From UBA6109 sp964506465 (lineage in GTDB: Bacteria > Desulfobacterota > Syntrophia > Syntrophales > UBA6109), in contig CAZDLM010000015.1 of assembly GCA_964506465.1 (NCBI GenBank), positions 1-48,912 on the forward strand: a stretch of 48,912 nucleotides of DNA, given 5' to 3'. Below the pieces are notes generated by a model, which was not told where the DNA came from, did no database searches, and saw nothing but the letters and a program-made list of their open reading frames with translations. The position numbers and the translations under genes were made by a program. This document shows positions 1-8,422 of this stretch, piece after piece (positions within the stretch are counted from its first letter, which is position 1; each line of letters opens with the position of its first letter).

Positions 1-303
1 GATCAACTCTCGGCTGGGAAGGGGGCAGCGCATTCCCTCGTGGCCCATGCAGATCCCGTCGCAAAGAGCAATAGTGTTGAACTCAAAAGGGAGCCCGCCG
101 GCAGCGAAAATGCCCTCGCGAACTGCCTGGGCTATTCGATCTAGGTGTGCGTGTCCCGGAAAGAGTTCGTTGCGAGAGTTGGCGATGCCAATGATCGGTT
201 TTTCCATGATATCCCGGTGGGAGTGCCCCACTGCTTTGAGATAAGAACGGTGAGGGCCGCGCATTGCTCCCTTGGTAATCCTGTCGCTGGTTCTGGATTT
301 CAT
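1..303 (-). CDS. ilvD: Dihydroxy-acid dehydratase family protein, N-terminal part (cut by window edge)
   Basis: These are the first 101 codons of an IlvD/Edd family dehydratase; the rest lies beyond the left edge. Family members are cytoplasmic Fe-S enzymes. IlvD turns 2,3-dihydroxy-3-methyl acids into 2-oxo acids in branched-chain amino acid synthesis. Visible family motifs are PIIGIANSRNELFPGH, GGLPFEFNTIALCDGI (with the conserved cluster cysteine) and GHEGMRCPLPSRELI, all collinear with IlvD N-termini. The ATG at 303 is preceded by AGGAAGG four bases upstream, which supports this start. The family also contains 6-phosphogluconate and sugar-acid dehydratases, and 101 residues do not exclude a paralogue of that kind. 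The family is certain; the exact substrate is less so. Confidence 0.85.
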   Translation of the reverse strand, partial: MKSRTSDRITKGAMRGPHRSYLKAVGHSHRDIMEKPIIGIANSRNELFPGHAHLDRIAQAVREGIFAAGGLPFEFNTIALCDGICMGHEGMRCPLPSRELI

Positions 304-484
304 TGAGCCTTCCTTTCATCGGCCTTGTTTTTGGTACCCGGTGAAGACTGTTTCGGAATACGACCTCGTGAAATCCGGTTGAGCATTCTTGTTCCGGGTG
401 TGGTACATTTAAGTGGTCTTGCTTCTGGCCTTTCACATATAGCGGGCCAACATCTGTCTCGCAACACGTTGAAATAGGAACCTC

Positions 485-1213
485 TTAATCAATAAGTCCC
501 GCTTTCGCACCGGTCATTTTCAGCCCGTCATGATACACTACGCAATGGCTACGCCCCATTCCCCTTCGCGGCACAATCATCGTATGATCGGAACTCCTGA
601 TTATTCTGTAATCCTCTTTAGGAATAGTAGCCAGGAACTCCTCCAGAGACATGTCTTTTACTGCGTGATTGCATGCGTTGGCGGCCATTCGCTTTGCCTG
701 GCTCATATCATAAATGGTATAGGCCGTAAAAAGCGCTAGGAGCAGTAAGACCGCAATAATTCCTCTACGAAAAAGAGAGCTCTTACATTTCTTGCCATCA
801 GCATCCCCAACAACCGCAGGTGCAAATATCTTCCGCGCCGTCTTCCGCAAGAGGTAATAAATGCCTGACAGTCCCAGAATGATAAGGACTGGCGCTCCTT
901 TGTCATCGCTCAAGAGGGCTGTGAAAGGCAACGCCAGAAAGGACAGAAATGCCAATATGGCGATGTTGCGGGCAAATCGCTTGAATTTGATCAAGCCTGC
1001 TCCCGCAACCAACATAACCAATCCGTAAATGGTTGCCAATGCCGCAGGGATGATTCCACCTCTGGAAATTTCTCCGATATTGATTGGGAAGATGACGAGT
1101 GTGAGGATGATCAGCAGATATCCAATAATTCGGATGGAATGGTAGGTACTGTATTCTTCACGAAGTTGTTTCTTTTCTTCCCTGGTTACCCATCGTCCGC
1201 AAAGAAGCTTCAT
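485..1213 (-). CDS. Multi-pass membrane protein of unknown function
   Basis: I do not recognise the family. The 242-residue product has a short cytoplasmic-looking basic start, then about five hydrophobic segments: IIGYLLIILTLVIFPINIG, a glycine/alanine-rich second segment, a third and fourth separated by a SDDKGAP turn, and a fifth ending ALFTAYTIYDM. A soluble tail of about 70 residues follows (NACNHAVKDMSLEEFLATI onward). The frame stays open to 1399. The stretch above 1213 carries inverted repeats and resembles mobile-element debris, so I prefer the ATG at 1213 (MKLLCGRW), although its GGAG lies unusually close to the start codon. Hydrophobic patterning and codon use look genuine. No function can be assigned from neighbours. 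Confidence 0.6.
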   Translation of the reverse strand: MKLLCGRWVTREEKKQLREEYSTYHSIRIIGYLLIILTLVIFPINIGEISRGGIIPAALATIYGLVMLVAGAGLIKFKRFARNIAILAFLSFLALPFTALLSDDKGAPVLIILGLSGIYYLLRKTARKIFAPAVVGDADGKKCKSSLFRRGIIAVLLLLALFTAYTIYDMSQAKRMAANACNHAVKDMSLEEFLATIPKEDYRIIRSSDHTMIVPRRGMGRSHCVVYHDGLKMTGAKAGLID

Positions 1214-1467
1214 TCTCCTGCCGACCGCTTCTTCTTTGGATAGCTGTTCACGCGGCGTTCCCCAATCCGTATTAATGAGGAGATCCGTCCGTGTGGGCTG
1301 GTATCTTTTCACTGACCTGGCCCCCCTGGGAAGTGGTCCAGTTTTTAACTTAGGATAACGTGATATTGAGGGTTCCCAGAAAAGCTGTCCACTCTGCAAT
1401 CAGATATCACGAATTCAATGCTCATAACAAGCTGTAATGCTTCGTTTTTACGGGGGGCATAACTTCC

Positions 1468-1640
1468 GTGTGAATCGGAACATGAAATTGACCCGTTATC
1501 AGCATTGAATTTCGACTCGCCCTCAACAGTTCTTAACTATTTGACTTCATAACATAAATGGAAATTTGGGGCTGGTCAATCTTGGGTGCCAATTATCCTT
1601 AAAGGCAGTCTATCACTGCATGCCGATTAACATCACCCAT
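1468..1640. repeat. Diverged IS21-like terminal repeat, copy 1
   Basis: The block opens with GTGTGAATCGG and AAATTGACCCGT. It closes with GGTCAATCTTGGGTGCC, AATTATCC and TGCATGCCGATTAACA. The same order of motifs recurs near 5932-6017 and 14334-14492. The words TGTGAATCGGCATGC and GCATGCAAAATTGACCC match my memory of IS21-family ends, which carry several short repeats. No istA or istB gene is present here. A further GGGTCAATTTT lies at about 1748. I read this as the scar of a lost or non-autonomous element; the family assignment is tentative. Confidence 0.45.
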
Positions 1641-1776
1641 CACTGCGAGATCATTGAAACCGGAAACGACTCCTGGGGTATGAAACACAGGGCCTCCTGA
1701 AAACGATTGCTCAGGAAGCAAAACAACTAAAATCCTTTGCAGGGGGTGGGTCAATTTTCAATCCCAATTGACAACC

Positions 1777-1806
1777 TTGACGATTTTTGTGTATCGGCAA
1801 TCTTAT
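1777..1806 (+). promoter_or_regulatory. Possible sigma-70-type promoter for the caspase-like gene
   Basis: TTGACG at 1777-1782 and TCTTAT at 1801-1806 are 18 bases apart, about 80 bases before the start of the next gene. An overlapping TTGACA at 1768 has no good partner. The match is moderate and the surroundings are AT-rich, so this is only a candidate. Confidence 0.3.
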
Positions 1807-1884
1807 GAGACAAATTTTCTTTGGCAAAGATTTTTCTACTACCCGATATCGGAGCATTCCAATAGCAAAGTGAGAAAATAAACG

Positions 1885-4800
1885 ATGGTCAAATTGTCAA
1901 ACAAGATACTTTTTCTGCTGGTTATTATTTTGGTCGGTTTCATTCCGGGTCCTCTCCAAGCCGGGGAAAAGAAGGCCTGGCTGGGCGCTCAGGTGCAAGG
2001 CCTCTCCAGGGTCGAGGCTGGCGGTTCTTCTGCTGTTGCTCGTGATGAGCTGGCGGCGGCCATACTGGGCAGTGTCAATAATGCCCGGCGGGGCAGAGTT
2101 GCTCCAGCGAGCGGCCTGCTGGTTGTAGCCGTAACAAAAGAGAGTCCTGCTGACAAGATGGGTTTGAAGAAGGGTGATATCATTGTCACTGTCGACGGGA
2201 ATAAAGCGAATCAGCCGTCTGATCTGGTGAACTTTGTTGCTGAAAGCAAACCGGGACAGAGCATTCTTTTGGATATAAGGCGCAGTGGGAGGGAATTGTC
2301 TCTGTGGGGTAAGCTGGGGGAGATGCCGGCGGCGGCAACGCCTGCCGTCCGGAAAGTACCTCGAATGAACATTTCCGATGACACTGAAATCATTGTACAA
2401 ACCGGCAATACTTCCGGTGTCAGCCGAGTTATTTTCTCTCCGGCGGGGAAATTTCTTCTTTCCAGTGCAGTAGCCAGAACGCTTAATCTCTGGGATGTGG
2501 AAACAGGCAAGGAAATCAGATCCTTTTCCGATTCCGACGATAATATTAATACCTTTGCTTTTTCCCCGGACGAATCATTCTTTGCAACCGGCGGCTGGAA
2601 GGGACTTCTGAAAATGCGCAATCTGGAGACCGGCGCCACGCTTTGGATGGTCAAGGGCCATAGCGATTATGTGCAGAGAATTGTTTTTTCCGCGGACGGG
2701 AAAATCGTAGCTACCGGGAGTTCGGATAAAACAATTAAAATCTGGGATGCCGCCACGGGTAGAGAGATCCGTACACTAGGCGGCAGTGCGGAAGCAGTTA
2801 CGGGTTTGGCTTTTTCCCCGGACGAAAAAAATATCTTGTCTGTTTCCAAAGACGGCATTGTCCGCCTCTGGGATACGGCAACAGGCAGTGAGCTCAGGAC
2901 ATATGCCGGAAAACCCGGCTGGACAAAGGCTATCGCTTTCTCTCCGGATGGCAGGTATGTGATGGCGGGCAACGAGAAAACCGAAATCACAGTCTGGGAA
3001 ACGGTCACCGGCCGAGAAATGAAGTCGTTTTCCATTGAACCGAAAGGTGTGTCGCGGGTGGCTTTCTCGCCTGATGCCCGCCGCGTTTTAACCGTCGGGA
3101 CAAACCGTGTCTTTCATCTCTGGGATGTTTTTTCCGCCAGTGAAATCATGAATTTCACCGGTCATTCCATTATCATTACCGACACCTCCTTCTCGCCGGA
3201 CGGCAGATTCATTGTTTCCGGCGGTCAGGACCGCTTGATCAAAATCTGGGATGCCAATACGGGTATTCAGACAAAAAATCTGACTGGCAACGCTTCGTGG
3301 GTTCATACGGCGTCCCTTTCCCCATCCGGTCTCCAGGCGGTGTCTGCCAGTGAGGACAGAAAAGTAAGACTCTGGGATGTTGCCGCCGGCAGGCAGGTGG
3401 ATTCTTTCCGCTTCCGCTGGATTGTTGATTCGCCGGAAGAAAAGGAACGTTACGGGCATTTAAAAAGCATTGTGAAGACGGCGATATTTTCCCATGATGG
3501 CAACAGCGTGCTTTCCCGTGTCGAAGGGGAAAAAGGCGCGATCATCGTCTGGAATGCAGCCGACGGGAAAGTGAAGAAATTTTTCATTGATGAAAAATTT
3601 CTTTTGGGAAAAGCTGCCGTGCAGTTTTCTCCCGATGAAAAATTAATCATTTCCGGTGGCGGCGATAAGCTGGTAAAAATCTGGGATGTCGCTTCCGGCA
3701 AGGAATTGAAAAGGCTGGCGGGACACGAAGACGATATTAGCTCCGTCTCTTTTTCGCCGGATGGACGATATGCCCTCTCCGCGGGCGGCAGGTCCTGGAG
3801 TAAAAAAGACTGCACCATCAGACTGTGGGATGTTGACTCTGGGAAAGAAATAAGAAAATTTACCGGACATACGGATGCAATTTTTTCGGCAGCATTTTCG
3901 CCGGATGGGAAATACATCGTCTCGGGAGGGTTGGACAGGACGATACGGCTGTGGGATGTTTTCTCAGGAAAGGAAATAAAGATATTTACCGGCCATGAGG
4001 GAACTGTCACTTCAGTCATTTTTTCTAAAGACGGCAAAATGATTTTATCGGCTTGCGGCGATTATTCCGCCCGGCTGTGGGATGTCGCCACGGGAAAAGA
4101 ACTTAAGAAGTTTACCGGACATTCAGCATGGGTCAATTCCGCTTCTTTTTCAGAGGATGACAAAAGGATCATCTCCGGCGGTTTTGATGCGACAACCAGG
4201 ATCTGGGATGTTGCTTCGGGGCGAGAGCTGGCACGCTTTATCGGGTTTGAGGATGATGAATGGGTCGTCATTACGCCCGAAGGTTATTACAACTCTTCGC
4301 CCAACGGCCATAAACATTTAAGCTTGCGCATGGGCAACAGCATCTTCGGCATCGACCAGTTTTATGATGTCTTTTATCGACCGGATATTGTCAGCGCCAA
4401 ACTGAGGGGCGAAGATATTAATGGACTGATTACGCTGACCATCGCCGAAGCCATTAAAAATCCGCCTCCCGACGTGCAATTTACCAGCGCCGGATTTCCG
4501 GATAACGAACCACGGGTCCGGGCCTGCTATCGGATAAGCAATACCGGCGGCGGTATCGGCGAGGTGAGGGTTTTTCACAATGGAAAGCTGGTACAGTCGG
4601 ACGGTTTTTACCGTGATGCGGCAAAAACGACTGAGAATCTGTCTGTTGCTTCTATCAGCAGCGCCACAATTTACACGGAAATGCGCAGTATCAAGATCAA
4701 GGAAAAAGGGGAGTTAAGTCCTATCAAAAGCAGCGCCAAAGGCGATGTTTACGAAGCCTGCCGGGAAATTGATGTTGTGCCGGGAGAAAATGAAATCAGC

Positions 4801-5622
4801 GTCCAGGCTTTTAACGGCAGCAATACTGTGCAGAGCCGGTTGAAATCAGTCGGTTTCCGTTCATCACTACCGCCGCGGGAGCCTCACCTTTATATTCTGG
4901 CCGTCGGCATAGACAAATATCAGGATCAAACGATTAACCTGAAATATGCCCGCAAAGATGCGGAAGACATAAGAAATATGCTGTTAAGACAATCTGCGGG
5001 GTTTTATCATCCGCGAAATATTCATCCCCGGCTCATGACCGACAGTGAGGCGACAAAGCACAATCTCATTGACACAATTAACGACCTCGCGCAGCTCATA
5101 AAACCGGGTGACGGTTTTATCTTTTTTGTTGCCGGTCACGGAGTTCTAATGAGCAATCAGTATTACACGCTCACGCATGACTACCGAGGGAAGCTGGATG
5201 AGGGCAGTTTGATCAGCTCCAACGAAATTGTCGAGATGTCTAAGAAAATAAAATCATTTAATCAGCTGCTGGTTTTTGATACCTGTCACGCCGGCGGGGT
5301 TGATTACATTGTCAGCGGATTATACGATGCCCGCATCTCCGTTCTGGCAAAAAAAATGGGGCTGCATATTTATGCCTCGGCCAACGATAAGCAAACGGCG
5401 CTTGACGGCTACAAGGGCAACGGCCTTTTCAGCCATGTCCTGCTGGAAGGTCTGAATGACAACTGGCAGGCGACGGGCGGCAAAGACAACAAAGTAACAG
5501 TTATGAGTCTCGGCGATTACACTAAAAAAGCAACTGCCGATATTTCTAAACAAGTCGGCCACAGCCAGACGCCGCTTATTATTAATTTCGGCAAGGATTA
5601 CCCGCTCTATCAATTGAAGTAA
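1885..5622 (+). CDS. Secreted PDZ - 14x WD40 - caspase-like (peptidase C14) protein
   Basis: This is a 1245-residue modular protein. Residues 1-27 form a signal peptide (basic start, LFLLVIILVGFIPG core, LQA cleavage site). Residues about 75-150 are a PDZ domain (ESPADKMGLKKGDIIVTVDG). Residues about 170-790 hold 14 WD40 repeats, each with an FSPDG-like turn and a WD end, which suits two seven-bladed propellers. A beta-rich linker follows. Residues about 1000-1245 are a caspase-fold protease (PHLYILAVGIDKY) with the catalytic His1085 in VAGHG and Cys1134 in FDTCHAGG, so the dyad is intact. The signal peptide places it in the periplasm or outside the cell, where the repeats probably bind a partner. 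It is monocistronic, with a terminator at 5804. The substrate is unknown, and cleavage specificity (acidic or basic P1) cannot be told by eye. Confidence 0.9.
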   Translation: MVKLSNKILFLLVIILVGFIPGPLQAGEKKAWLGAQVQGLSRVEAGGSSAVARDELAAAILGSVNNARRGRVAPASGLLVVAVTKESPADKMGLKKGDIIVTVDGNKANQPSDLVNFVAESKPGQSILLDIRRSGRELSLWGKLGEMPAAATPAVRKVPRMNISDDTEIIVQTGNTSGVSRVIFSPAGKFLLSSAVARTLNLWDVETGKEIRSFSDSDDNINTFAFSPDESFFATGGWKGLLKMRNLETGATLWMVKGHSDYVQRIVFSADGKIVATGSSDKTIKIWDAATGREIRTLGGSAEAVTGLAFSPDEKNILSVSKDGIVRLWDTATGSELRTYAGKPGWTKAIAFSPDGRYVMAGNEKTEITVWETVTGREMKSFSIEPKGVSRVAFSPDARRVLTVGTNRVFHLWDVFSASEIMNFTGHSIIITDTSFSPDGRFIVSGGQDRLIKIWDANTGIQTKNLTGNASWVHTASLSPSGLQAVSASEDRKVRLWDVAAGRQVDSFRFRWIVDSPEEKERYGHLKSIVKTAIFSHDGNSVLSRVEGEKGAIIVWNAADGKVKKFFIDEKFLLGKAAVQFSPDEKLIISGGGDKLVKIWDVASGKELKRLAGHEDDISSVSFSPDGRYALSAGGRSWSKKDCTIRLWDVDSGKEIRKFTGHTDAIFSAAFSPDGKYIVSGGLDRTIRLWDVFSGKEIKIFTGHEGTVTSVIFSKDGKMILSACGDYSARLWDVATGKELKKFTGHSAWVNSASFSEDDKRIISGGFDATTRIWDVASGRELARFIGFEDDEWVVITPEGYYNSSPNGHKHLSLRMGNSIFGIDQFYDVFYRPDIVSAKLRGEDINGLITLTIAEAIKNPPPDVQFTSAGFPDNEPRVRACYRISNTGGGIGEVRVFHNGKLVQSDGFYRDAAKTTENLSVASISSATIYTEMRSIKIKEKGELSPIKSSAKGDVYEACREIDVVPGENEISVQAFNGSNTVQSRLKSVGFRSSLPPREPHLYILAVGIDKYQDQTINLKYARKDAEDIRNMLLRQSAGFYHPRNIHPRLMTDSEATKHNLIDTINDLAQLIKPGDGFIFFVAGHGVLMSNQYYTLTHDYRGKLDEGSLISSNEIVEMSKKIKSFNQLLVFDTCHAGGVDYIVSGLYDARISVLAKKMGLHIYASANDKQTALDGYKGNGLFSHVLLEGLNDNWQATGGKDNKVTVMSLGDYTKKATADISKQVGHSQTPLIINFGKDYPLYQLK

Positions 5623-5803
5623 AGATGTGCGTCTGGCGCATGTAACTGTGTCGCAATGGTTCGTTCTTTCCCAAAACTCTGGGCCGCGTCGAATGAATTC
5701 GACTTCATTGCGACCGCGTTAATGTATTGATATTTCTTCATAGGACAAACGACTACCGATGAAAAGTCCTCACAGCTGTATCTCCCGGGGAGCCAAAACA
5801 TTC

Positions 5804-5842
5804 AAGGGGTTAAGCAATTTACGGCTTAACCCCTTTTATTTT
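5804..5842 (+). terminator. Rho-independent terminator
   Basis: AAGGGGTTAAGC and its exact complement GCTTAACCCCTT form a 12-base stem around an 8-base loop, followed by TTATTTT. It lies 180 bases after the caspase-like gene and would end its transcript. Confidence 0.85.
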
Positions 5843-5931
5843 AGAGGCCTTCGCCACCCAAGCCGACTATCAGCGCTATCAGCTCGCGGACGCGCGACTC
5901 ACCCGTCAACAGCTGTTATTTATTTGATATC

Positions 5932-6017
5932 ATGACACAAACGATAAACTCAGGCGGGTCACTCTTGGATGCCGATTATCCTTTAAGGTGGGTTATTATT
6001 GCGTGCCGCTTTACAGT
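5932..6017. repeat. Diverged IS21-like terminal repeat, copy 2
   Basis: This copy has GCGGGTCACTCTTGGATGCC, ATTATCCTTTAAGG and TTATTGCGTGCCG in the same order as copies 1 and 3. It ends within a few bases of the start of htpX-like coding sequence at about 6018, as if an element had inserted into htpX and then decayed. Confidence 0.45.
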
Positions 6018-6159
6018 GCTCGGCCATGAGCTGTCCCACATCAAGAACAAAGACATCATGATCGGAACACTGGCGGCGACTATGTCTGGAGCTGTCGCCA
6101 TGGTCGCCAGTGTGGCCAGAGGGGCATCTCTGTTCGGAGGTGTGCAGGTCAACGGATAG
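6018..6159 (+). pseudogene. htpX: Fragment of the membrane metalloprotease HtpX
   Basis: The reading frame gives VLGHELSHIKNKDIMIG, TLAATMSGAVAMVA and SVARGASLFGG. This is the zinc-binding HELSH helix and the following membrane helix of HtpX (peptidase M48), a protease of inner-membrane quality control. Only about 45 of the usual 280-300 residues are present. The upstream side is replaced by repeat sequence and a stop follows GGVQVNG. It cannot be functional. It is the clearest sign that this segment has been broken by mobile elements. Confidence 0.75.
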
Positions 6160-6374
6160 GAGATTTGCGCGTTCCTAAGAGAAGCCGACAACAATGCGCA
6201 TTCTCTTGATGTTTCTCCACACTACTGGTATGAAAACCCCATCTTTAGGGGAAGCTTACGTGGTGAATCGGGGCCACGTAATTTCGATCCGATCCGATGA
6301 GAGTTCGATAACTGTAAGGAATCTGAGTAATCAAATTGTCACGTTTGAAAATCGGATATCGAAAGGGGCGCCAT

Positions 6375-6767
6375 ATGATGAAACATGTCATGCTGATTGG
6401 GGTCGTGATCATGTCAATAATCCCGATAGCGGCATGGGCTGATTGCCCAGACCAGGTAGTTTGCTACTACGATCCACCTCACTACTGGGATAAGCCAGGT
6501 GAGCGAGAATTTGTGGGAATTATCTCGACACCTACATGTTGGAAATGGGGTGAAACTACCTGTGTGCCTTGGCATTGCCCTGGGAACATGACTTCAAAAA
6601 AAGATTGGCTGAGAAGGTGTATGTCTGAGTTCAACAGTTACTATAAAGACAAAAGAAACGATGGTGCGTGCGTTGCCTTCCCGACCACAAAGATCTCACC
6701 TCCGAACATACCTGTGTTTGATCTTGAGTTTTGTGCGAGCTCGACGGAGTGGCGGTACGGACGTTAA
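6375..6767 (+). CDS. Small secreted cysteine-rich protein, unknown function
   Basis: The 130-residue product starts MMKHVMLIGVVIMSIIPIAAWA, a convincing signal peptide with cleavage after AWA. The mature part has eight cysteines (DC, VC, TC, TC, HC, RC, AC, FC) and many aromatic residues, suggesting a compact disulfide-stabilised periplasmic or extracellular domain. The ATG at 6375 is chosen because AAAGGGG lies six bases upstream; the frame is open from 6336. I recognise no family. It lies in a degraded segment with two other small secreted cysteine-containing proteins on the opposite strand. Confidence 0.6.
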   Translation: MMKHVMLIGVVIMSIIPIAAWADCPDQVVCYYDPPHYWDKPGEREFVGIISTPTCWKWGETTCVPWHCPGNMTSKKDWLRRCMSEFNSYYKDKRNDGACVAFPTTKISPPNIPVFDLEFCASSTEWRYGR

Positions 6768-7011
6768 TGCAACAAGGTGAAAATATCCGTGCTGATGCAG
6801 GCTTAGTGATACCTGTTTTGACTCTGGTGTCTCGGTATATGCAGGTTGCCATACCTGCCGCGTCCCTCCGATCAACGAGCTCGCCGACGCCCGCCGAAGA
6901 GACCGAACGGAGTCCGAAACGAATGCGGATCACTACCCTTCAACGAATCAAGGCACGTCCGGTCGCGGAGATCGATGAGGAATTGACGGCCATCGCGCAA
7001 CAAGGGCCTCT

Positions 7012-7434
7012 TCAGGGTTTACCCAGCCGTACCCGGCAATTTGGAAATCCATCAGTACCCCTGTCCCCCGTCTCTTCGACAGTGACATCCACGTTCCAGC
7101 AGCATGTGCCAGTACCCCCGCTTGGCGCGTTGACTGACCCGGCGCCGAGGCAGTTTATCCAATACATGAATTGGTTGCCTGGTTGTATTCTGCAATGGGG
7201 GGTGTAGATATACAGGTAATCCAGACAATATCCGCCCGTCATTTGTACCGGCGCCGACCCCTTGGCTGGGACAGGAATCGTTCGCATCCAGCTGCCTCCC
7301 GCCTCCTTGCCCCCCGCCTGAAGCTCTTTTTGGGTTTGATTGAACACGTTCCAATTCCACCCCCACGTTGCCACAGGTACCGTCATGGAGACGACGAATA
7401 GAGCCAGGCTGCACGCTATCGTAACGATCTTCAT
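7012..7434 (-). CDS. Small secreted protein with clustered cysteines, unknown function
   Basis: The 140-residue product begins MKIVTIACSLALFVVSMTVPVATWG, a typical signal peptide. The rest has five cysteines, including an adjacent pair (GTGTCCWNVDV), and no membrane segment. GGAGG six to seven bases before the ATG at 7434 supports this start over the GTG at 7440. No family is recognised. A reading frame of similar length on the plus strand overlaps it but lacks a signal peptide and a ribosome site. The next minus-strand gene upstream (7498-7917) also encodes a secreted small protein, so the two may be co-transcribed. Confidence 0.6.
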   Translation of the reverse strand: MKIVTIACSLALFVVSMTVPVATWGWNWNVFNQTQKELQAGGKEAGGSWMRTIPVPAKGSAPVQMTGGYCLDYLYIYTPHCRIQPGNQFMYWINCLGAGSVNAPSGGTGTCCWNVDVTVEETGDRGTDGFPNCRVRLGKP

Positions 7435-7497
7435 TGACACCCTCCATCATAATCCATCAATCGTCTGCTTCCATTATCTCTCGGGCGTTGATCGCAG

Positions 7498-7917
7498 CTA
7501 AGGACACTGAATTTCCATCTTTTCAATTGCGCAACCGTCATACCCGTCCGTCCGCACTACTCTGCATCGAGCGGGATACGGTCCGCCGTAGGTGAAATCA
7601 ATCCTCGTAGCATGCTGATCTGTCAAGGCACTTTTTTCCATGCACCACAGCCTTATCAACGGCCCGTACTGCCATCCCTCATCAATCCGGGTGGGGATGT
7701 TCGAACTTGACGATGGATCTACATAATACGTATAGCCTGGTTCTCTCGTACGTGTCTTGAATATGCCTGAACAACTTAAAGCCCGATTTGTTGTATTGAC
7801 CAGCAATATGCTGTCGCCCGCATATGCGACGCTTCCCGTGTCCGTCGGGATTAGATGCATCGTACAAAGACAGATAAGAAGAATACCGCACGCTGTAAAT
7901 CCTGTTTTGAGTCCCAT
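7498..7917 (-). CDS. Small secreted protein, unknown function
   Basis: The 139-residue product starts MGLKTGFTACGILLICLCTM, a signal peptide that appears to end near VAYAG. The mature part has five cysteines, including the final MEIQCP, and a GWQYGPLIRLWC stretch. The ATG at 7917 is preceded by GGAGGG and is preferred to the start at 7965, which would add a polar leader. It ends 63 bases before the similar-sized secreted protein at 7434. No family is recognised; it probably acts in the periplasm or outside the cell. Confidence 0.6.
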   Translation of the reverse strand: MGLKTGFTACGILLICLCTMHLIPTDTGSVAYAGDSILLVNTTNRALSCSGIFKTRTREPGYTYYVDPSSSSNIPTRIDEGWQYGPLIRLWCMEKSALTDQHATRIDFTYGGPYPARCRVVRTDGYDGCAIEKMEIQCP

Positions 7918-8009
7918 CGTATCCCTCCATTGGCGGAGTTCCATAATATCCCTATAGCAATGCACATGCCTTGTCCGGTCTTATGACGGTTTTCAAGGCC
8001 GATTGCAAG

Positions 8010-8356
8010 AGTAATTGCCACTGAAGCTGCGCTCGTTCGGCGAACGTGCACGGAAGCCGGTATGCGGCCTTCCACCGGATCGGTCGACGACTGCTTCGAC
8101 AACCCGTTGGGCGAAAGCTTCTTTGCCGGCTTGGAACGTGAGCTCTGCGACGGGCACCGGTTCCGGACCCGGGTCAAGAAAAGAACGGCTGCCTTCGAAT
8201 TTGTCGAGGACTGATGCAGTTCGCATCTCCGTCATTCCGGCCTCGACTATTGCTCCCCGTTGAGCATGAAAGACGTATGCAGTCAATGCGCGAAATCTCA
8301 ACAACTAACCATCCACGAAAACGGTCAGCCCCAATCATCGACTTCAGAAAACAATG
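8010..8356 (+). pseudogene. Decayed IS3-family transposase (OrfB) C-terminus
   Basis: One frame gives EAGMRPSTGSVDDCFDNPLG followed by ESFFAGLERELCDGHRFRTR. This is the end of the DDE integrase core of IS3-family OrfB, including the final catalytic glutamate in ESFF. A stop interrupts it at 8212. After a frameshift the frame reads LLPVEHERRMQSMREIS, which matches the usual C-terminal SP.EYERR box, and ends at 8356. No OrfA, N-terminal half or terminal inverted repeats were found, so it is a dead remnant. Confidence 0.7.
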
Positions 8357-8422
8357 ACTCGCGCCACGGCCCAAACTTTTCGATGACAAAATACCCATAA
8401 TCTTATAGAGAAACACATCACC

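Noticed and set aside
1359..1411. Inverted repeat CGTGATAT/ATATCACG spaced by about 37 bases
   Set aside because: It could be part of an old element, but there is no transposase or second copy, so I did not list it as a feature.
6194..6374. Start of an 82-codon frame (6194-6442) before the secreted protein gene
   Set aside because: No ribosome site, and it overlaps the better supported gene at 6375 in another frame.
6731..7207. Open frame of 158 codons on the plus strand
   Set aside because: Overlaps the minus-strand secreted protein, which has a signal peptide and a good ribosome site; this frame has neither.
7993..8304. Open frame of 103 codons on the minus strand
   Set aside because: It is the antisense of the IS3-family transposase remnant, a frame often mis-annotated as a gene.
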